NCBI RefSeq assembly: GCF_000517105.1
Contig: NZ_KI912148.1
Location: 2,354,448-2,418,447 of the forward strand
Source of the DNA: Fischerella sp. PCC 9605
GTDB taxonomy: Bacteria; Cyanobacteriota; Cyanobacteriia; Cyanobacteriales; Nostocaceae
Direction: 5' to 3'
Length of the DNA: 64,000 bases
Part shown: piece after piece, positions 40,044-49,332 of the stretch
Position numbering within the stretch: position 1 is the first letter of the stretch
Layout of the letters: every line of letters starts with the position of its first letter
Translations under genes and position numbers: made by a program
Notes under the pieces: model-generated
What the model was told of the DNA's origin: nothing
The model's database searches: none
The model's input: the letters and a program-made list of their open reading frames with translations, nothing else

Positions 40044-40592
40044 ATGTTTCGCCAAGTTTCTTTGGGAATGCTGGGTTTAACCATCGGCGGTATCTTAACC
40101 ATCATCGGCATCGCCGCCTACGCTAACGATAATGCCACTCTCAATCTGATTGGATTTTTTTATGGGATTCCGCTAGTCCTAGGAGGACTGGCACTCAAAG
40201 CTAATGAACTCAAACCCGTACCCTTCAGCAAAGCCACTACGCCGCAAGTTTTGGCACTGCGGGAGCAGCAAGCCACTACGACTCAAAATAAAATTCGCAA
40301 AGACATCACCCGCTACAGCTATGGTCAAAACGCCCATTTCGAGCGGGCTTTATCTTACTTAAGTCTAAGTTCCTCAGACGATGAGTTACCAGTCCTCACA
40401 GGGTTAAGAGAAGAAGAAATTAACGGAAATTACGCCTTAATTTTAGAATTTGATTCGCCGCTGATACCAATTGACGTTTGGCAGCAAAAACAAGAAAAAA
40501 TGACTCATTATTTTGGCCCTGGAGTGAAAGTTGAAGTCACACAACCAGGTGAAAATAAAATTGAACTGGCACTAATTACCACTTCAAAATAG
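40044..40592 (+). CDS. DUF2854 membrane protein
   Basis: 182 residues. Two adjacent membrane helices lie at about residues 6-28 and 34-52 (GMLGLTIGGILTIIGIAAYA, then LIGFFYGIPLVLGGLAL), followed by a soluble domain with RYSYGQNAHFERALSYL and LREEEINGNYALILEFDSPL. This arrangement is that of DUF2854, a family shared by cyanobacteria and chloroplasts. Its role is not established; a thylakoid location is an inference from that distribution. The spacer after it (40593-40695) is GTCATTA/TAATGAC repeat text. Confidence 0.8.
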   Translation: MFRQVSLGMLGLTIGGILTIIGIAAYANDNATLNLIGFFYGIPLVLGGLALKANELKPVPFSKATTPQVLALREQQATTTQNKIRKDITRYSYGQNAHFERALSYLSLSSSDDELPVLTGLREEEINGNYALILEFDSPLIPIDVWQQKQEKMTHYFGPGVKVEVTQPGENKIELALITTSK

Positions 40593-40695
40593 TCATTGGT
40601 CATTAGTCATTAGTCATTGGTTGTTAGTTGAAAAAAGACAACTGACAACTAACTTTTAACAAAGGACAAAGGACAAAGGACTAATGACAAAAAAT

Positions 40696-40956
40696 TTATT
40701 TTTCTAAGCGAACAGCGTACCACTGTAAATATTGTCCGCGACCCACATCTAATTCGCAGGTTGTGTCAAGCAAATATTTGGCTCTTTCTTCTACGGAATT
40801 AAATGACCGTAAATCAGGTGGTAAATTCTGAAAATCTATTTTTTGCAAAATTACCTGCAATTTTTCTAATAACTCTGATGCTGTCAGAAATTGTTCTGCT
40901 TGATTTGTTTCTAAAACAACAAAGTGGTCTTGCTGATACATTAAAGGATCTGGCAT
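40696..40956 (-). CDS. Crr7-like protein (chlororespiratory reduction 7 family)
   Basis: 86 residues. MPDPLMYQQDHFVVLE opening and the C-terminal DTTCELDVGRGQYLQWYAVRLEK segment (last 23 residues, key YLQWY) are those of the CRR7 family as I know it. In plants CRR7 is needed for assembly of the chloroplast NDH complex; the cyanobacterial homologue is presumed to assist NDH-1 or related thylakoid complexes. It is soluble, with no signal peptide. It stands alone, convergent with the DUF2854 gene across a repeat-filled spacer. Confidence 0.78.
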   Translation of the reverse strand: MPDPLMYQQDHFVVLETNQAEQFLTASELLEKLQVILQKIDFQNLPPDLRSFNSVEERAKYLLDTTCELDVGRGQYLQWYAVRLEK

Positions 40957-41534
40957 AACAAATATTTGTTAGGTTTATTGACACTTATTTAATTATATGA
41001 TTTGACCTAAAATTCAGTAATTGTACTAAAAAATTAGCGTTTTTACCATACCAAGGCGTATAGTTTTTCACGCATTCTTTAAGTATTAAAGATTTATCAT
41101 GTACTTGCCGCAGTGGGGCATTTTTTGATTCTGACTCAATTGGTGTCCAAACTAACAGCGGAACTCAAGACTTTAGGTACACGATTGAAGTTTTTAAAAA
41201 AATAGCAATTGCTTGTTTGTAGTTGGGAAAGATAAATAGTACATTTCCCTACCTTGCTGGTGCTTGGTGGGAAAAAAAGATAAAACTGGCTTGCTATCCC
41301 CATGAGTTTATCTATGCAAACTATTTACCACAAGCTTGGCTATACAAAATTAGGCATTCTAGAGTGCAACAGGAGCTAAAGCTGATACAGAATAGCTGCG
41401 TCCTGCAACTTTCGGCATTAATGCAGAAGCATATTCACCTTCCTTGCTTTGCCACAATGCAGTGAAATCAGCATTTATACCGTTTTTAAAGGTTTTATAT
41501 AGCCCAGATTTTTATTTTCTGTGAAAAGCAACTC
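40957..41534. other. Intergenic region, nothing recognised
   Basis: 578 bp, mostly AT-rich. An 80-codon open frame at 41223-41465 lacks a ribosome site and has an atypical composition. I see no RNA gene or repeat. Confidence 0.45.
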
Positions 41535-42566
41535 ATGTCAGGCATAAGCCCATTTACTTCTATTTCCAACAAACCCCATCTGATTCTGGTAGCTGATGAT
41601 GATACGATCATGCGACTACTTTTGCGTGAAGCGATGGAACAAGAAGGTTATCGAGTAGTTGAGGTCAGTAATGGTAAGGAATGTTTAGATGCTTATACCG
41701 CTGTCAAACCAGATTTAGTTTTGCTAGATGCCGTGATGCCTGTGATGGATGGTTTTACTTGTTGTCATGAATTGCTCCAGATTGCCAAGAAGAATTTGGT
41801 GCTAGCACTCGCATCCGTTGATAGCGGATCTTCTTTTGGCAATAATTTGATTTCCATCTTGTGGGATCGCACTCCTATATTGATGATTACGGGATTGGAC
41901 GATCCTGATTCGGTAGATCGTGCTTTTGAGGCGGGAGCAAGCGATTTTGTTACCAAACCAATTCATTGGGCTGTATTGCGCCGACGAGTAAGACGGTTAT
42001 TACAACAAGGGCAAGTATACAAACAGTTAGAAGCTGCTAACCATGCTTTGCAGCAACTTGCCAATGAAGATGGTTTGACTGGGTTGGCTAATCGCCGTTG
42101 CTTCGACCAACATTTAAATTCTCAGTGGTTGGAACTAGCTCAACAGCGATCGCCAATTTCACTCATTTTGTGCGATATTGATTTTTTTAAACTGTATAAC
42201 GATAAATATGGTCATCCAGCAGGAGATGCCTGCCTGCAAAATGTGGCTGGTGTCTTAAAGCATACAGCCCAGAAAAATCTGGATTTAGTGGCACGTTACG
42301 GCGGTGAAGAATTTGCTGTAATTTTGCCATATACTCATGCTTCTGGTGCAGTTCATGTTGCAGCAGCGATGCAAGCTGGAGTTAGAGAATTAAAAATAGT
42401 TCATTCTGGCTCTGCCGTTAGTGAGTATATTACTCTCAGTTTAGGAATCGCCACTATTATTCCTAGTTTTGAGTCTTCACCATTAGCTTTGATTGAGGCA
42501 GCTGACAAGGCTCTGTATCAGGCTAAAGCAGAAGGGCGCGATCGCTTTATCATCAAACAGATTTAA
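41535..42566 (+). CDS. Response regulator with GGDEF domain (diguanylate cyclase)
   Basis: 343 residues. A receiver domain occupies about residues 14-155 (VADDDT, phospho-acceptor in LVLLDAVMPVMDGF), then a GGDEF domain at about 180-340 with the active-site RYGGEEF and metal-binding CDIDFFK. It should make cyclic di-GMP when phosphorylated. The position of the usual inhibitory RxxD site reads KNLD, so feedback inhibition may be absent. The receiver has about 25 extra residues (around 82-108, KKNLVLALASVDSGSSFG region) between the third helix and the TPILMITG strand. No partner kinase is adjacent. Intergenic repeats follow at 42672. Confidence 0.92.
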   Translation: MSGISPFTSISNKPHLILVADDDTIMRLLLREAMEQEGYRVVEVSNGKECLDAYTAVKPDLVLLDAVMPVMDGFTCCHELLQIAKKNLVLALASVDSGSSFGNNLISILWDRTPILMITGLDDPDSVDRAFEAGASDFVTKPIHWAVLRRRVRRLLQQGQVYKQLEAANHALQQLANEDGLTGLANRRCFDQHLNSQWLELAQQRSPISLILCDIDFFKLYNDKYGHPAGDACLQNVAGVLKHTAQKNLDLVARYGGEEFAVILPYTHASGAVHVAAAMQAGVRELKIVHSGSAVSEYITLSLGIATIIPSFESSPLALIEAADKALYQAKAEGRDRFIIKQI

Positions 42567-42670
42567 AATTTTTAAGCTTTAAAATTCAAAAACTTAAAAC
42601 CCTAATTTGACAAATATTTAAATAACTCAAATTTTTTAATCGAATATAGGTAATAGGGTAATGAGGATTG

Positions 42671-42760
42671 GGGATTGGGAATAGATGAAAATTATGAATT
42701 ATGAATACTGAATGCTAAAAATTTCATAATTCATAATTCATAATTCATAATTTTTATGCC
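42671..42760. repeat. Composite ATTATGA repeat, copy 1
   Basis: It contains GGGATTGGGAATAGATGAAA, then ATTATGAATT, then ATTCATAA repeats, ending TTTTTATGCCC. The same block occurs at 46200-46288 and, inverted, at 46951-47055. Confidence 0.75.
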
Positions 42761-42776
42761 CTAGTCCCTAATCACT

Positions 42777-44831
42777 TCACTTGCTGTTGCCGTTACCACC
42801 ATTACCACTGTTAGTAGTCAGGATGCGTTCAGCAAGTTTGTCGGGTACTTCTTGGAGATGGTCAAATTCCCAGTGGAAGGAACCGACACCGAGAGTTTGC
42901 GATCGCAATTCCACGATAAAGTTTTGCATTTCGGCTTGCGGTAAGTAGGCTGTGATACTATCCCAACCTTGCCAATCATGTATGGCTTCGTAACCCAAAA
43001 TCTGCCCCCGTCTGCCAGTCACCAATTGCATAACTTTAGAGGTAAATTCACTGGGGGTAGTTACTTGCACCCGGATAATTGGTTCTAGGAGGGTGGGTTG
43101 ACACTGCGGTATTCCCGTTTGCATTGCTAGGCGGGCAGCTTGCTTAAACGCTTGTTCGGAACTATCAACGCTGTGATAGGAACCATTGGTTAGCGTTACC
43201 GCCACATCCACTACCGGGAAACCCAAGGGGCCATGTGCTAGAAATTCCCGCACGCCCATTTCCACACCAGGGATGTACTGTTTGGGAACTACACCACCAA
43301 CAATGGTCTCGTTGAAGTTAAAGCCTTCGCCGCGCGCTAACGGTTTGATGTCGAGATAAACATCACCAAACTGACCGTGACCGCCACTTTGATGCTTATA
43401 GCGCCCGTGAACCGATGAAGTTGGTTTGCGGATGGTTTCTTTGTAAGGTACTTGTGGCAAGTGGGTTGTCATCGGCAGATTATATTTGCGGCGCAGACGG
43501 TCTAGGGCTACTTGCAAATGAATTTCGCCTTGACCCCAAAAGATAACTTCGTGGGTGTCGCCGTGTTGTTCCCAAGCAAGTGATGGATCTTCTTCTAGTA
43601 GCTTACTAAGAGCACCACTTAGCTTCACTTCATCGTTGCGCTTTTCGGGAGTAATAGCGAGAGCATAAACTGGTTCTAATTGTTCGGCTTTGGGTAATTC
43701 TATAGCCGACTGCTGATTAGTAGATAGTGTATCCCCAGTCTTTATACCCTCCATTCGGCTCAAAGCGACAATTTCTCCAGCGCCAGCTTGATTAATTTGC
43801 TGTAACTGTTGCCCCATCATCCGGTAAATACCACCAGTACGAATGCCGTTGAGGACTATACCATCAGTTAATTTACCTTGCCAAACACGCACTAGGGAAA
43901 GTTTGCCACCTTGAGGAGTGTAGTAAGTTTTTAGCACCTGCGCCACGGTTGTGTCGCCTGTTTTAGTACCACGTAAGCGACGTTCAGCTGTGGTTTCTGG
44001 TTCAGGGGCTTCCCGTACCAAGGCTTCTAGTAGGGGTCTGACGCCATAATCTTGTTCAGCAACACCAAAGAATACTGGCACTACCAAATCTGCCCCTAAT
44101 TCCATTTTCAAATCCTTGAGGATTTCTTCTTGGGGTGGTTCAATATCTTCTAAAAGTTCTTCTAGTAAGTGGTCGTCAAAATTTGCTAAGGCTTCGAGCA
44201 TTTCTGCTCGGGCAATGTGTTCTTCTTCTTTAAGTTCTTCGGGAAACGGGACGGGGTCAGCAGGTGCGCCTGGATGATAATGATACGCCTGTTCGGTAAC
44301 TAAGTCGATAAAACCAATTAGCTGTTCCCCTCGCATGATCGGATATTGGTGCGCTACTAGGGGACGGCTAGAAACAGCTTTGAGAGCGTGCAGTGTCTCC
44401 AAGACGTGGATATTCGCCCGATCCATCTTGTTAACAAAAACAAGGTGAGGAATTTCCCAATCGTCGAGGAATTTAAACAGAGGGGCGAGAGTGAGGACGC
44501 GATCGTTGATGGGTTCGCAAACTACAATTGCTGCATCGACTCCGATCAGGGCATTGTAGGTTTCTTGAGCAAATTCTACACTTCCCGGACAGTCAATAAA
44601 AGTGAAGCGGGTGCCATTATACTCAGTACTAGCAGCGCCCACTTCTACACTCATCTGGCGATCGCGCGCTTCTTGAGCGCTATCGCCCACAGTGTTACCA
44701 TCCTTGACACTGCCCTTGCGGGAAATGGCTCCTGCCACAAATAACAAACTTTCTAGTAAAGTGGTTTTCCCACTTAAATAAGGACCGACAATTGCTACAT
44801 TTCGCGAACCCGAGTTTACTTTTTCGTTCAT
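42777..44831 (-). CDS. EF-G-like translational GTPase
   Basis: About 684 residues from ATG 44831, which has GGAAGG upstream; an ATG at 44855 adds eight residues. It has the five-domain layout of elongation factor G, with NKMD for guanine recognition. Two G-motifs differ from true EF-G: the P-loop reads GPYLSGKTT rather than GHIDAGKTT, and DCPGSVEF replaces DTPGHVDF, so the His that positions the attacking water is Ser. It is thus a member of the EF-G-like paralogue group whose role is not settled, not the main FusA. It still keeps domain IV (GRYKHQSGGHGQFGDVYL). It is unlinked to ribosomal protein genes. Confidence 0.87.
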   Translation of the reverse strand: MNEKVNSGSRNVAIVGPYLSGKTTLLESLLFVAGAISRKGSVKDGNTVGDSAQEARDRQMSVEVGAASTEYNGTRFTFIDCPGSVEFAQETYNALIGVDAAIVVCEPINDRVLTLAPLFKFLDDWEIPHLVFVNKMDRANIHVLETLHALKAVSSRPLVAHQYPIMRGEQLIGFIDLVTEQAYHYHPGAPADPVPFPEELKEEEHIARAEMLEALANFDDHLLEELLEDIEPPQEEILKDLKMELGADLVVPVFFGVAEQDYGVRPLLEALVREAPEPETTAERRLRGTKTGDTTVAQVLKTYYTPQGGKLSLVRVWQGKLTDGIVLNGIRTGGIYRMMGQQLQQINQAGAGEIVALSRMEGIKTGDTLSTNQQSAIELPKAEQLEPVYALAITPEKRNDEVKLSGALSKLLEEDPSLAWEQHGDTHEVIFWGQGEIHLQVALDRLRRKYNLPMTTHLPQVPYKETIRKPTSSVHGRYKHQSGGHGQFGDVYLDIKPLARGEGFNFNETIVGGVVPKQYIPGVEMGVREFLAHGPLGFPVVDVAVTLTNGSYHSVDSSEQAFKQAARLAMQTGIPQCQPTLLEPIIRVQVTTPSEFTSKVMQLVTGRRGQILGYEAIHDWQGWDSITAYLPQAEMQNFIVELRSQTLGVGSFHWEFDHLQEVPDKLAERILTTNSGNGGNGNSK

Positions 44832-45219
44832 AAAACCTTCCTTACGGTCTGGCACACTTAACCGCGTTATGTTTGAGTTATGAAGAGATCAAAACGGCTA
44901 TTTAAGGAATTATCCCGTCTTTAATTTGACATTAACTCGCCTTTAACCAAGCAGCAAAAAATCGTATCCTGTTGTAAGATTTGGGTCATTAAAAGTTAAA
45001 TTTTACAAATTTAGATTTATAAAATTAAAGATTAATAGATTGATTGCAACTGTAACCAAATATTTGTAAAGAAAACGTAACTAAAAGTGGAGTTATTGCT
45101 GAGATACTTAGTTACCATCACATCAGCAGATTTAAAACCTGAGGAATCAGGTTTTATTTGTATAGCTGCAAATCAAAATTTTATAAGCAAACCCTACAAT
45201 ATTTACCAATCAACAACCG
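44832..45219. other. Divergent intergenic region
   Basis: 388 AT-rich bp between the divergent EF-G-like and TPR genes, presumably with both promoters. No gene or distinct repeat seen. Confidence 0.5.
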
Positions 45220-46158
45220 ATGCGAGCATTACTTTACAAAGACTATCTTCTCACGTCAGCGAGCTTAATATTCGGAATTGGAACAATTCTCATCCCATTC
45301 CCTACTCTTTCGCTGGAGTTAAAACCCCAAGCTATCCCCTCTTCCCCGCCTGACTTGCTAGCACAAACTGATAATAAAAACCCTACAAACTATTTAAATC
45401 AAGGTTTACAGGCTGTTCAGGCAGGTAAAATACCAGATGCGATCGCTGCCTTTCGTCAAGCTGCCGAGTTAGATCCTAACCTAGCCCCAGCTCACTACAA
45501 TTTGGGTTTAGCACTCAGGCAAGCTGGACAATTACAACCAGCAGCCGATGCATTTTATCGAGCCACTCAAGCCGATCCCAAGTTTGCTCTGGCTTATGCC
45601 AATTTGGGTGGCGCTTTGTTGGAAGGAAAGAATTTACAGCAGGCAAATGATTACTTACAAAGGGCATTAGAACTCGATCCGAAACTGGGAGTTGCTCACT
45701 ATAATTTGGGGTTAGTCAGAGAGCAGCAACAAAATTGGGATAAAGCGATCGCATCCTTTAAAAAAGCAATGGAATATAGTAAAAATGCTCCAGAACCAGC
45801 CTACCATCTGGGCGTATGTTATCTCCAGCAAGGCAAAATAGATAAAGCCAAAGATGCCTTTCGCAAAGCAGTACAAATTAATCCCAAATATCCAGAAGCC
45901 TACTACAGTCTTGGTTCAATTTTATATAGCCAAAACAAGTTAAAAGATGCCTTAGAAGCTTTTAGAAAATCAGCCGAAGCTAACTCCAACTATCCCAACG
46001 CCTATTATGGTGCAGGGTTAGTTTTTATACAGCTTAATCAATATGGAGACGCGGCGCAGGTTTTGCAGTACGCCAGAGATTTATACAAAGCCCAGAATAA
46101 TCCCGAGTGGACAAATAAAGCTGAGCAACTGTTGCAACAAGCACAAAGAATGAATTAG
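45220..46158 (+). CDS. Exported tetratricopeptide-repeat protein
   Basis: 312 residues. The N-terminal hydrophobic segment (about 11-30) suggests a signal peptide. From about residue 55 to 295 there are seven consecutive TPR units of 34 residues (PDAIAAFRQAAELDPNLAPAHYNLG type), all close to consensus. TPR arrays mediate protein-protein contacts; no enzymatic domain is present. In cyanobacteria such exported TPR proteins can assist envelope or photosystem assembly, but no specific role can be assigned here. The stop codon TAG shares its last base with a downstream heptamer repeat array. Confidence 0.88.
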   Translation: MRALLYKDYLLTSASLIFGIGTILIPFPTLSLELKPQAIPSSPPDLLAQTDNKNPTNYLNQGLQAVQAGKIPDAIAAFRQAAELDPNLAPAHYNLGLALRQAGQLQPAADAFYRATQADPKFALAYANLGGALLEGKNLQQANDYLQRALELDPKLGVAHYNLGLVREQQQNWDKAIASFKKAMEYSKNAPEPAYHLGVCYLQQGKIDKAKDAFRKAVQINPKYPEAYYSLGSILYSQNKLKDALEAFRKSAEANSNYPNAYYGAGLVFIQLNQYGDAAQVLQYARDLYKAQNNPEWTNKAEQLLQQAQRMN

Positions 46159-46199
46159 GGATCGGGGATCGGGGATCGGGGATCGGGGATCGGGGATCG
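46158..46199. repeat. Heptanucleotide tandem repeat (GGGATCG)6
   Basis: Six perfect copies of GGGATCG run from 46158 to 46199, followed by a degenerate GGAATTG. This is a short tandemly repeated repetitive sequence of the type known from heterocystous cyanobacteria. It starts on the last base of the TPR gene stop codon. Confidence 0.95.
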
Positions 46200-46288
46200 G
46201 GAATTGGGAATAGGTGAAAATTATGAATGCTGAAAATTTCATAATTCATAATTCATAATTCATAATTTTTATGCCCCTTGCCCTAATC
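46200..46288 (+). repeat. Composite ATTATGA repeat, copy 2 (left of psiE-like gene)
   Basis: GGAATTGGGAATAGGTGAAA, then ATTATGAATGCTG, then ATTCATAA units, then TTTTTATGCCCC. Nearly the exact reverse complement of 46951-47055 on the other side of the PsiE-family gene. Confidence 0.8.
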
Positions 46289-46371
46289 CCTAATTCCCAG
46301 TTCGGTCAAAATCAATCAAAATAAAAGTGTTGGGTGGACTGGCTGGTGTGTCAACGGTTGTCCCAATACAA

Positions 46372-46923
46372 ATGGAAAAGTTCATGAGGAAGCGCCCCAA
46401 AAGCCAATTTTTGTTATGCGATCGCTGGTTTGACCGACATTGGATAGTCCGCCACATGGAGGCCTTCCAAGATTTGATTGTGATTGTCCTGTGTCTGAGT
46501 TTGTTCAGCGTCATGCTCTTGCAACTGCGGGGAATCTTTGTCGCCCTTACCCAGACACTGGACTATAAACATGTGACTGCCAAAATCTTATTCATCTTGA
46601 TTTTGGTGGAACTATTTCGACTGCTCATGATTTACTTGCAAGAACACAGCATTGCTGTCGGTGTAGCAGTTGAAATTACGATTGTATCTGTACTGCGAGA
46701 AGTCGTTGTTCACGGAGCACTGGATATTTCTTGGATTAAAGTCGCATCAATTTGTGGCTTATTGTTTGTTTTGGGTGCCTTGCTAATTGTCTGTGCCAAG
46801 ACACCACATATGGATTGTATGAGCGCAAACACAAAATTTTGCCCGATTGTCTACCTTGAGGGCAATCAAGAACAAAAAGAGCGCGATTTTGAGCATTCAC
46901 GTCATCGCCAAGAAATTAGGTAA
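46372..46923 (+). CDS. PsiE-family membrane protein
   Basis: About 183 residues from ATG 46372; a GTG at 46327 is in frame and would add 15. Four hydrophobic segments (FQDLIVIVLCLSLFSVML; AKILFILILVELFRLLMI; the IAVGVAVEITIVSVL region; VASICGLLFVLGALLIV) give the layout of the phosphate-starvation-inducible PsiE family. The conserved charged stretch VLREVVVHG lies between helices three and four. The function of PsiE is not established. Inverted copies of a repeat of about 90 bp flank the gene. Expression control by phosphate cannot be judged, as no Pho box is clear. Confidence 0.8.
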   Translation: MEKFMRKRPKSQFLLCDRWFDRHWIVRHMEAFQDLIVIVLCLSLFSVMLLQLRGIFVALTQTLDYKHVTAKILFILILVELFRLLMIYLQEHSIAVGVAVEITIVSVLREVVVHGALDISWIKVASICGLLFVLGALLIVCAKTPHMDCMSANTKFCPIVYLEGNQEQKERDFEHSRHRQEIR

Positions 46924-46950
46924 AAGGGACTGGGGACTGGTGATTAGGTG

Positions 46951-47055
46951 GGGGCATGGGGCAAGGAGCATAAAAATTATGAATTATGAATTATGAATTA
47001 TGAATTATGAAATTTTCAGCATTCATAATTTTCACCTATTCCCAATGCCCAATCC
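46951..47055 (-). repeat. Composite ATTATGA repeat, copy 3 (inverted, right of psiE-like gene)
   Basis: It reads as the reverse complement of 46200-46288, with five instead of four ATTATGA heptamers. It ends in TTCACCTATTCCCAATGCCC. Confidence 0.8.
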
Positions 47056-47200
47056 CCGATTCCCAATCATCAGAAGGGTGTGTGAGCTGTAGCATAACGT
47101 ACCCTCTTTAGTTGTATTCGTGCATACGCTTTTGGACAGATGAATACCTCTGTTAGAGCGAGTAGAAGTGAATATAGGAATTCTAAAGGAGGGTGAATCA

Positions 47201-47446
47201 ATGACTCAAACTACAGAAAACAGACAGTCTCAAAATCCGATTAGCAACCTGGAGTATGACTTTCTCACCGTGTTGCACAATAAAGGCCAAGCTATCAAAG
47301 CTTACGACACATACATCCAAGACGCACAACAAGCAGGTTCTCAGCCTTGTGTAGAACTGTTCCAAAAGCTGCGCCAGTCTGATATTGAGCAAGCACAGGA
47401 AATCCGTCGCCATCTTCAGGAAGTAATGCAGAAAGGTAAGATGTAA
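47201..47446 (+). CDS. Small helical conserved protein, unknown function
   Basis: 81 residues from ATG 47201, preceded by AAAGGAGGGTGAATCA, a near-ideal ribosome site; an earlier start at 47168 would read through that site. The protein is mostly helical, with two amphipathic helices (YDFLTVLHNKGQAIKAYDTY and ELFQKLRQSDIEQAQEIRRH) and a single Cys. No signal or membrane segment. The fold could be a helical hairpin like ferritin-type small proteins, but I do not recognise it. A HIP1-based terminator follows directly. The strong ribosome site suggests high expression. Confidence 0.75.
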   Translation: MTQTTENRQSQNPISNLEYDFLTVLHNKGQAIKAYDTYIQDAQQAGSQPCVELFQKLRQSDIEQAQEIRRHLQEVMQKGKM

Positions 47447-47459
47447 AGTTGGTGATATA

Positions 47460-47504
47460 AAGCGATCGCTTTTTTATTGCTTCTTGCAAAAAAAGCGATC
47501 GCTT
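47460..47504. terminator. Bidirectional terminator built from two HIP1 sites
   Basis: AAGCGATCGCTTTTTT and AAAAAAAGCGATCGCTT face each other around a 12-nt loop. It lies between convergent genes (47446 and 47524), so each strand reads a GC stem then T-run. Confidence 0.8.
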
Positions 47505-47523
47505 CTAACTTAGCTTGCAGCTA

Positions 47524-49305
47524 CTATAATTCAAAGTTAGGAGCATCCAAAGATAGATTTGGATTATAGTAAGGATCTGTTCCTAATTTATGAAAGTAAT
47601 CTTTCCATTTATCATTTAATTTATTCCACTCTCCCGGTCTTAAACCTTTTTGCCTACTAGCTGATTCATAATGGATAAGTTGAGCATAAGGCGTGACTAT
47701 ATTGCGATATCCAAATTGATGCGCTTTTAAACATAAATCGACATCGTTGTAGTTTAAAGGAAAGTCCTCATCAAGTCCTCCTAACTGCTGAAACACCTCT
47801 TGTCGCATCATTAAACAAGCAGCAGTTACGGCTAAATAGTTTCTATTGACAATATTTGAACAAAAATAACCTGATTGTTCGCTATCAAAACCATAGAAAG
47901 CATGACAAGGATTACCTTCAAGAATTATTATCCCTACATGCTGTATTCTGCCATCAGGAAATAAAAGTTTTGCTCCCACTGCACCAATTTCTGGTTGTTG
48001 TGCAAGTTCTAACATTGATTCCAGCCAATCAGGAGTAATTACTTCTGTATCATCATTTAACGACAGCAGGTATTGTCCTTTCGCTTCCGCTGCGCCTTTA
48101 TTTATCCGCATCGAAAAGTTAAAAGGTTCAGCGCAACGTACTAATTGCACATTTAAAGCGACTATTTTCTCTAAAGTTGCTTTTGGAATGTCATAACCAT
48201 CCACCACAATAATTTCAAAATTACGATAGGTACTCAACTGCTGAATGCTGCGGATGCAATTTTCTAAAAAACAAAGATTACCAGAAGGAATTTTAGTAGT
48301 TGTGCCAGCACTAGGGATGATTATGCTAACAAGAGGATGCCCAATAATATCGCGCCGAACTCTGTAAATACCTGGATTTGCTGTTTCTTCCACACGCCCT
48401 GGATACGGACTGCGCTCTAACATTGATTCTAGAGCTTTTCTACCAGCAATATACGCCCAAGGTTTTGCTTGTGAGCCAGATGCAGCAGAGGCGGATATGC
48501 TGCGCCAGTGATAGAGAATCTTTGGAATATGGTAGATGTTTTTTGTTTTCTCTACAACTCGCAATACCAAATCATAATCTTGTGAGCCATTATATTCGCT
48601 GCGGAAACCATTTATTTCATGAATCATGCTAGTACGATAAACGCCTAAGTGGCAGGTGTACATGCAAGAATAGAAATACTCTGGAGACCAGTCTGGTTTA
48701 AAGCAGGGAGAAAATCGCTTTCCTTTATTATCTATTTTGTCTTCATCGCTATAAATAAAATCTGCTTCTGGGTGCTGGTTGATTAACTTAGCATTTTCAA
48801 ATAAAGCATCTATTGTTAATTCATCATCATGGTCTAAAAGTGCAATATAGTCTCCTGTTGCTAATTCTAATGCAGAGTTACTAGCAGCAGAAATATGACC
48901 GTTCTCTGTTCTGAATACAACTTTGATACGTGAATCAAGTTGACTATAGTGAGTCAATATAGAGCGAATATGGGGATGGGTAGAAGCGTCATCAGCAATG
49001 CAAAGTTCCCAATTTGGGTAGATTTGCTTGCGAACTGATTCAATGGCTTTTTCTAACAATTTTGCCTCTATATTGTAAACAGGCATAATTACTGAAAACT
49101 TAGGCTGGAGTTGCCATTGGACAATTTGCTGATGAGCAGATGTGATATCTTGTTGTGTTAATGTATTTCTTTTTATCCATTTTTGATATGCTATTTTATT
49201 CCTCAGTTGATAAGCAATATTTTGGTAGATAAAGTGTATTAATCCTCGCGTTTTTCGTCTGCGCAATATACGTTGTAGTTTCTGAACTTTTTTATTAAAT
49301 TGCAT
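47524..49305 (-). CDS. Tandem-domain family 2 glycosyltransferase
   Basis: 593 residues with two GT-A domains. The first (about 70-290) opens FSVIMPVYN and has ALLDHDDEL as the metal-binding DxD-type motif and SEDKID. The second (about 325-560) opens VSIIIPSAG and has LLSLNDDTEV. A basic N-terminus of about 65 residues precedes them. Both domains appear complete, so the protein may add two different sugars or build a repeating disaccharide. Last gene of the polysaccharide cluster in the direction of transcription, 27 bp after the next glycosyltransferase, so cotranscribed with it. Cytoplasmic; sugar specificity unknown. Confidence 0.92.
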   Translation of the reverse strand: MQFNKKVQKLQRILRRRKTRGLIHFIYQNIAYQLRNKIAYQKWIKRNTLTQQDITSAHQQIVQWQLQPKFSVIMPVYNIEAKLLEKAIESVRKQIYPNWELCIADDASTHPHIRSILTHYSQLDSRIKVVFRTENGHISAASNSALELATGDYIALLDHDDELTIDALFENAKLINQHPEADFIYSDEDKIDNKGKRFSPCFKPDWSPEYFYSCMYTCHLGVYRTSMIHEINGFRSEYNGSQDYDLVLRVVEKTKNIYHIPKILYHWRSISASAASGSQAKPWAYIAGRKALESMLERSPYPGRVEETANPGIYRVRRDIIGHPLVSIIIPSAGTTTKIPSGNLCFLENCIRSIQQLSTYRNFEIIVVDGYDIPKATLEKIVALNVQLVRCAEPFNFSMRINKGAAEAKGQYLLSLNDDTEVITPDWLESMLELAQQPEIGAVGAKLLFPDGRIQHVGIIILEGNPCHAFYGFDSEQSGYFCSNIVNRNYLAVTAACLMMRQEVFQQLGGLDEDFPLNYNDVDLCLKAHQFGYRNIVTPYAQLIHYESASRQKGLRPGEWNKLNDKWKDYFHKLGTDPYYNPNLSLDAPNFEL

Positions 49306-49332
49306 TTCTATCTTTTGATTTAATAAACAAAA

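Noticed and set aside
41223..41465. 80-codon frame upstream of the REC-GGDEF gene
   Set aside because: No ribosome site, odd composition, no motif.
46158..46199. Possible CRISPR-like array
   Set aside because: The heptamers are contiguous with no spacers and no cas genes are present; this is a simple tandem repeat.
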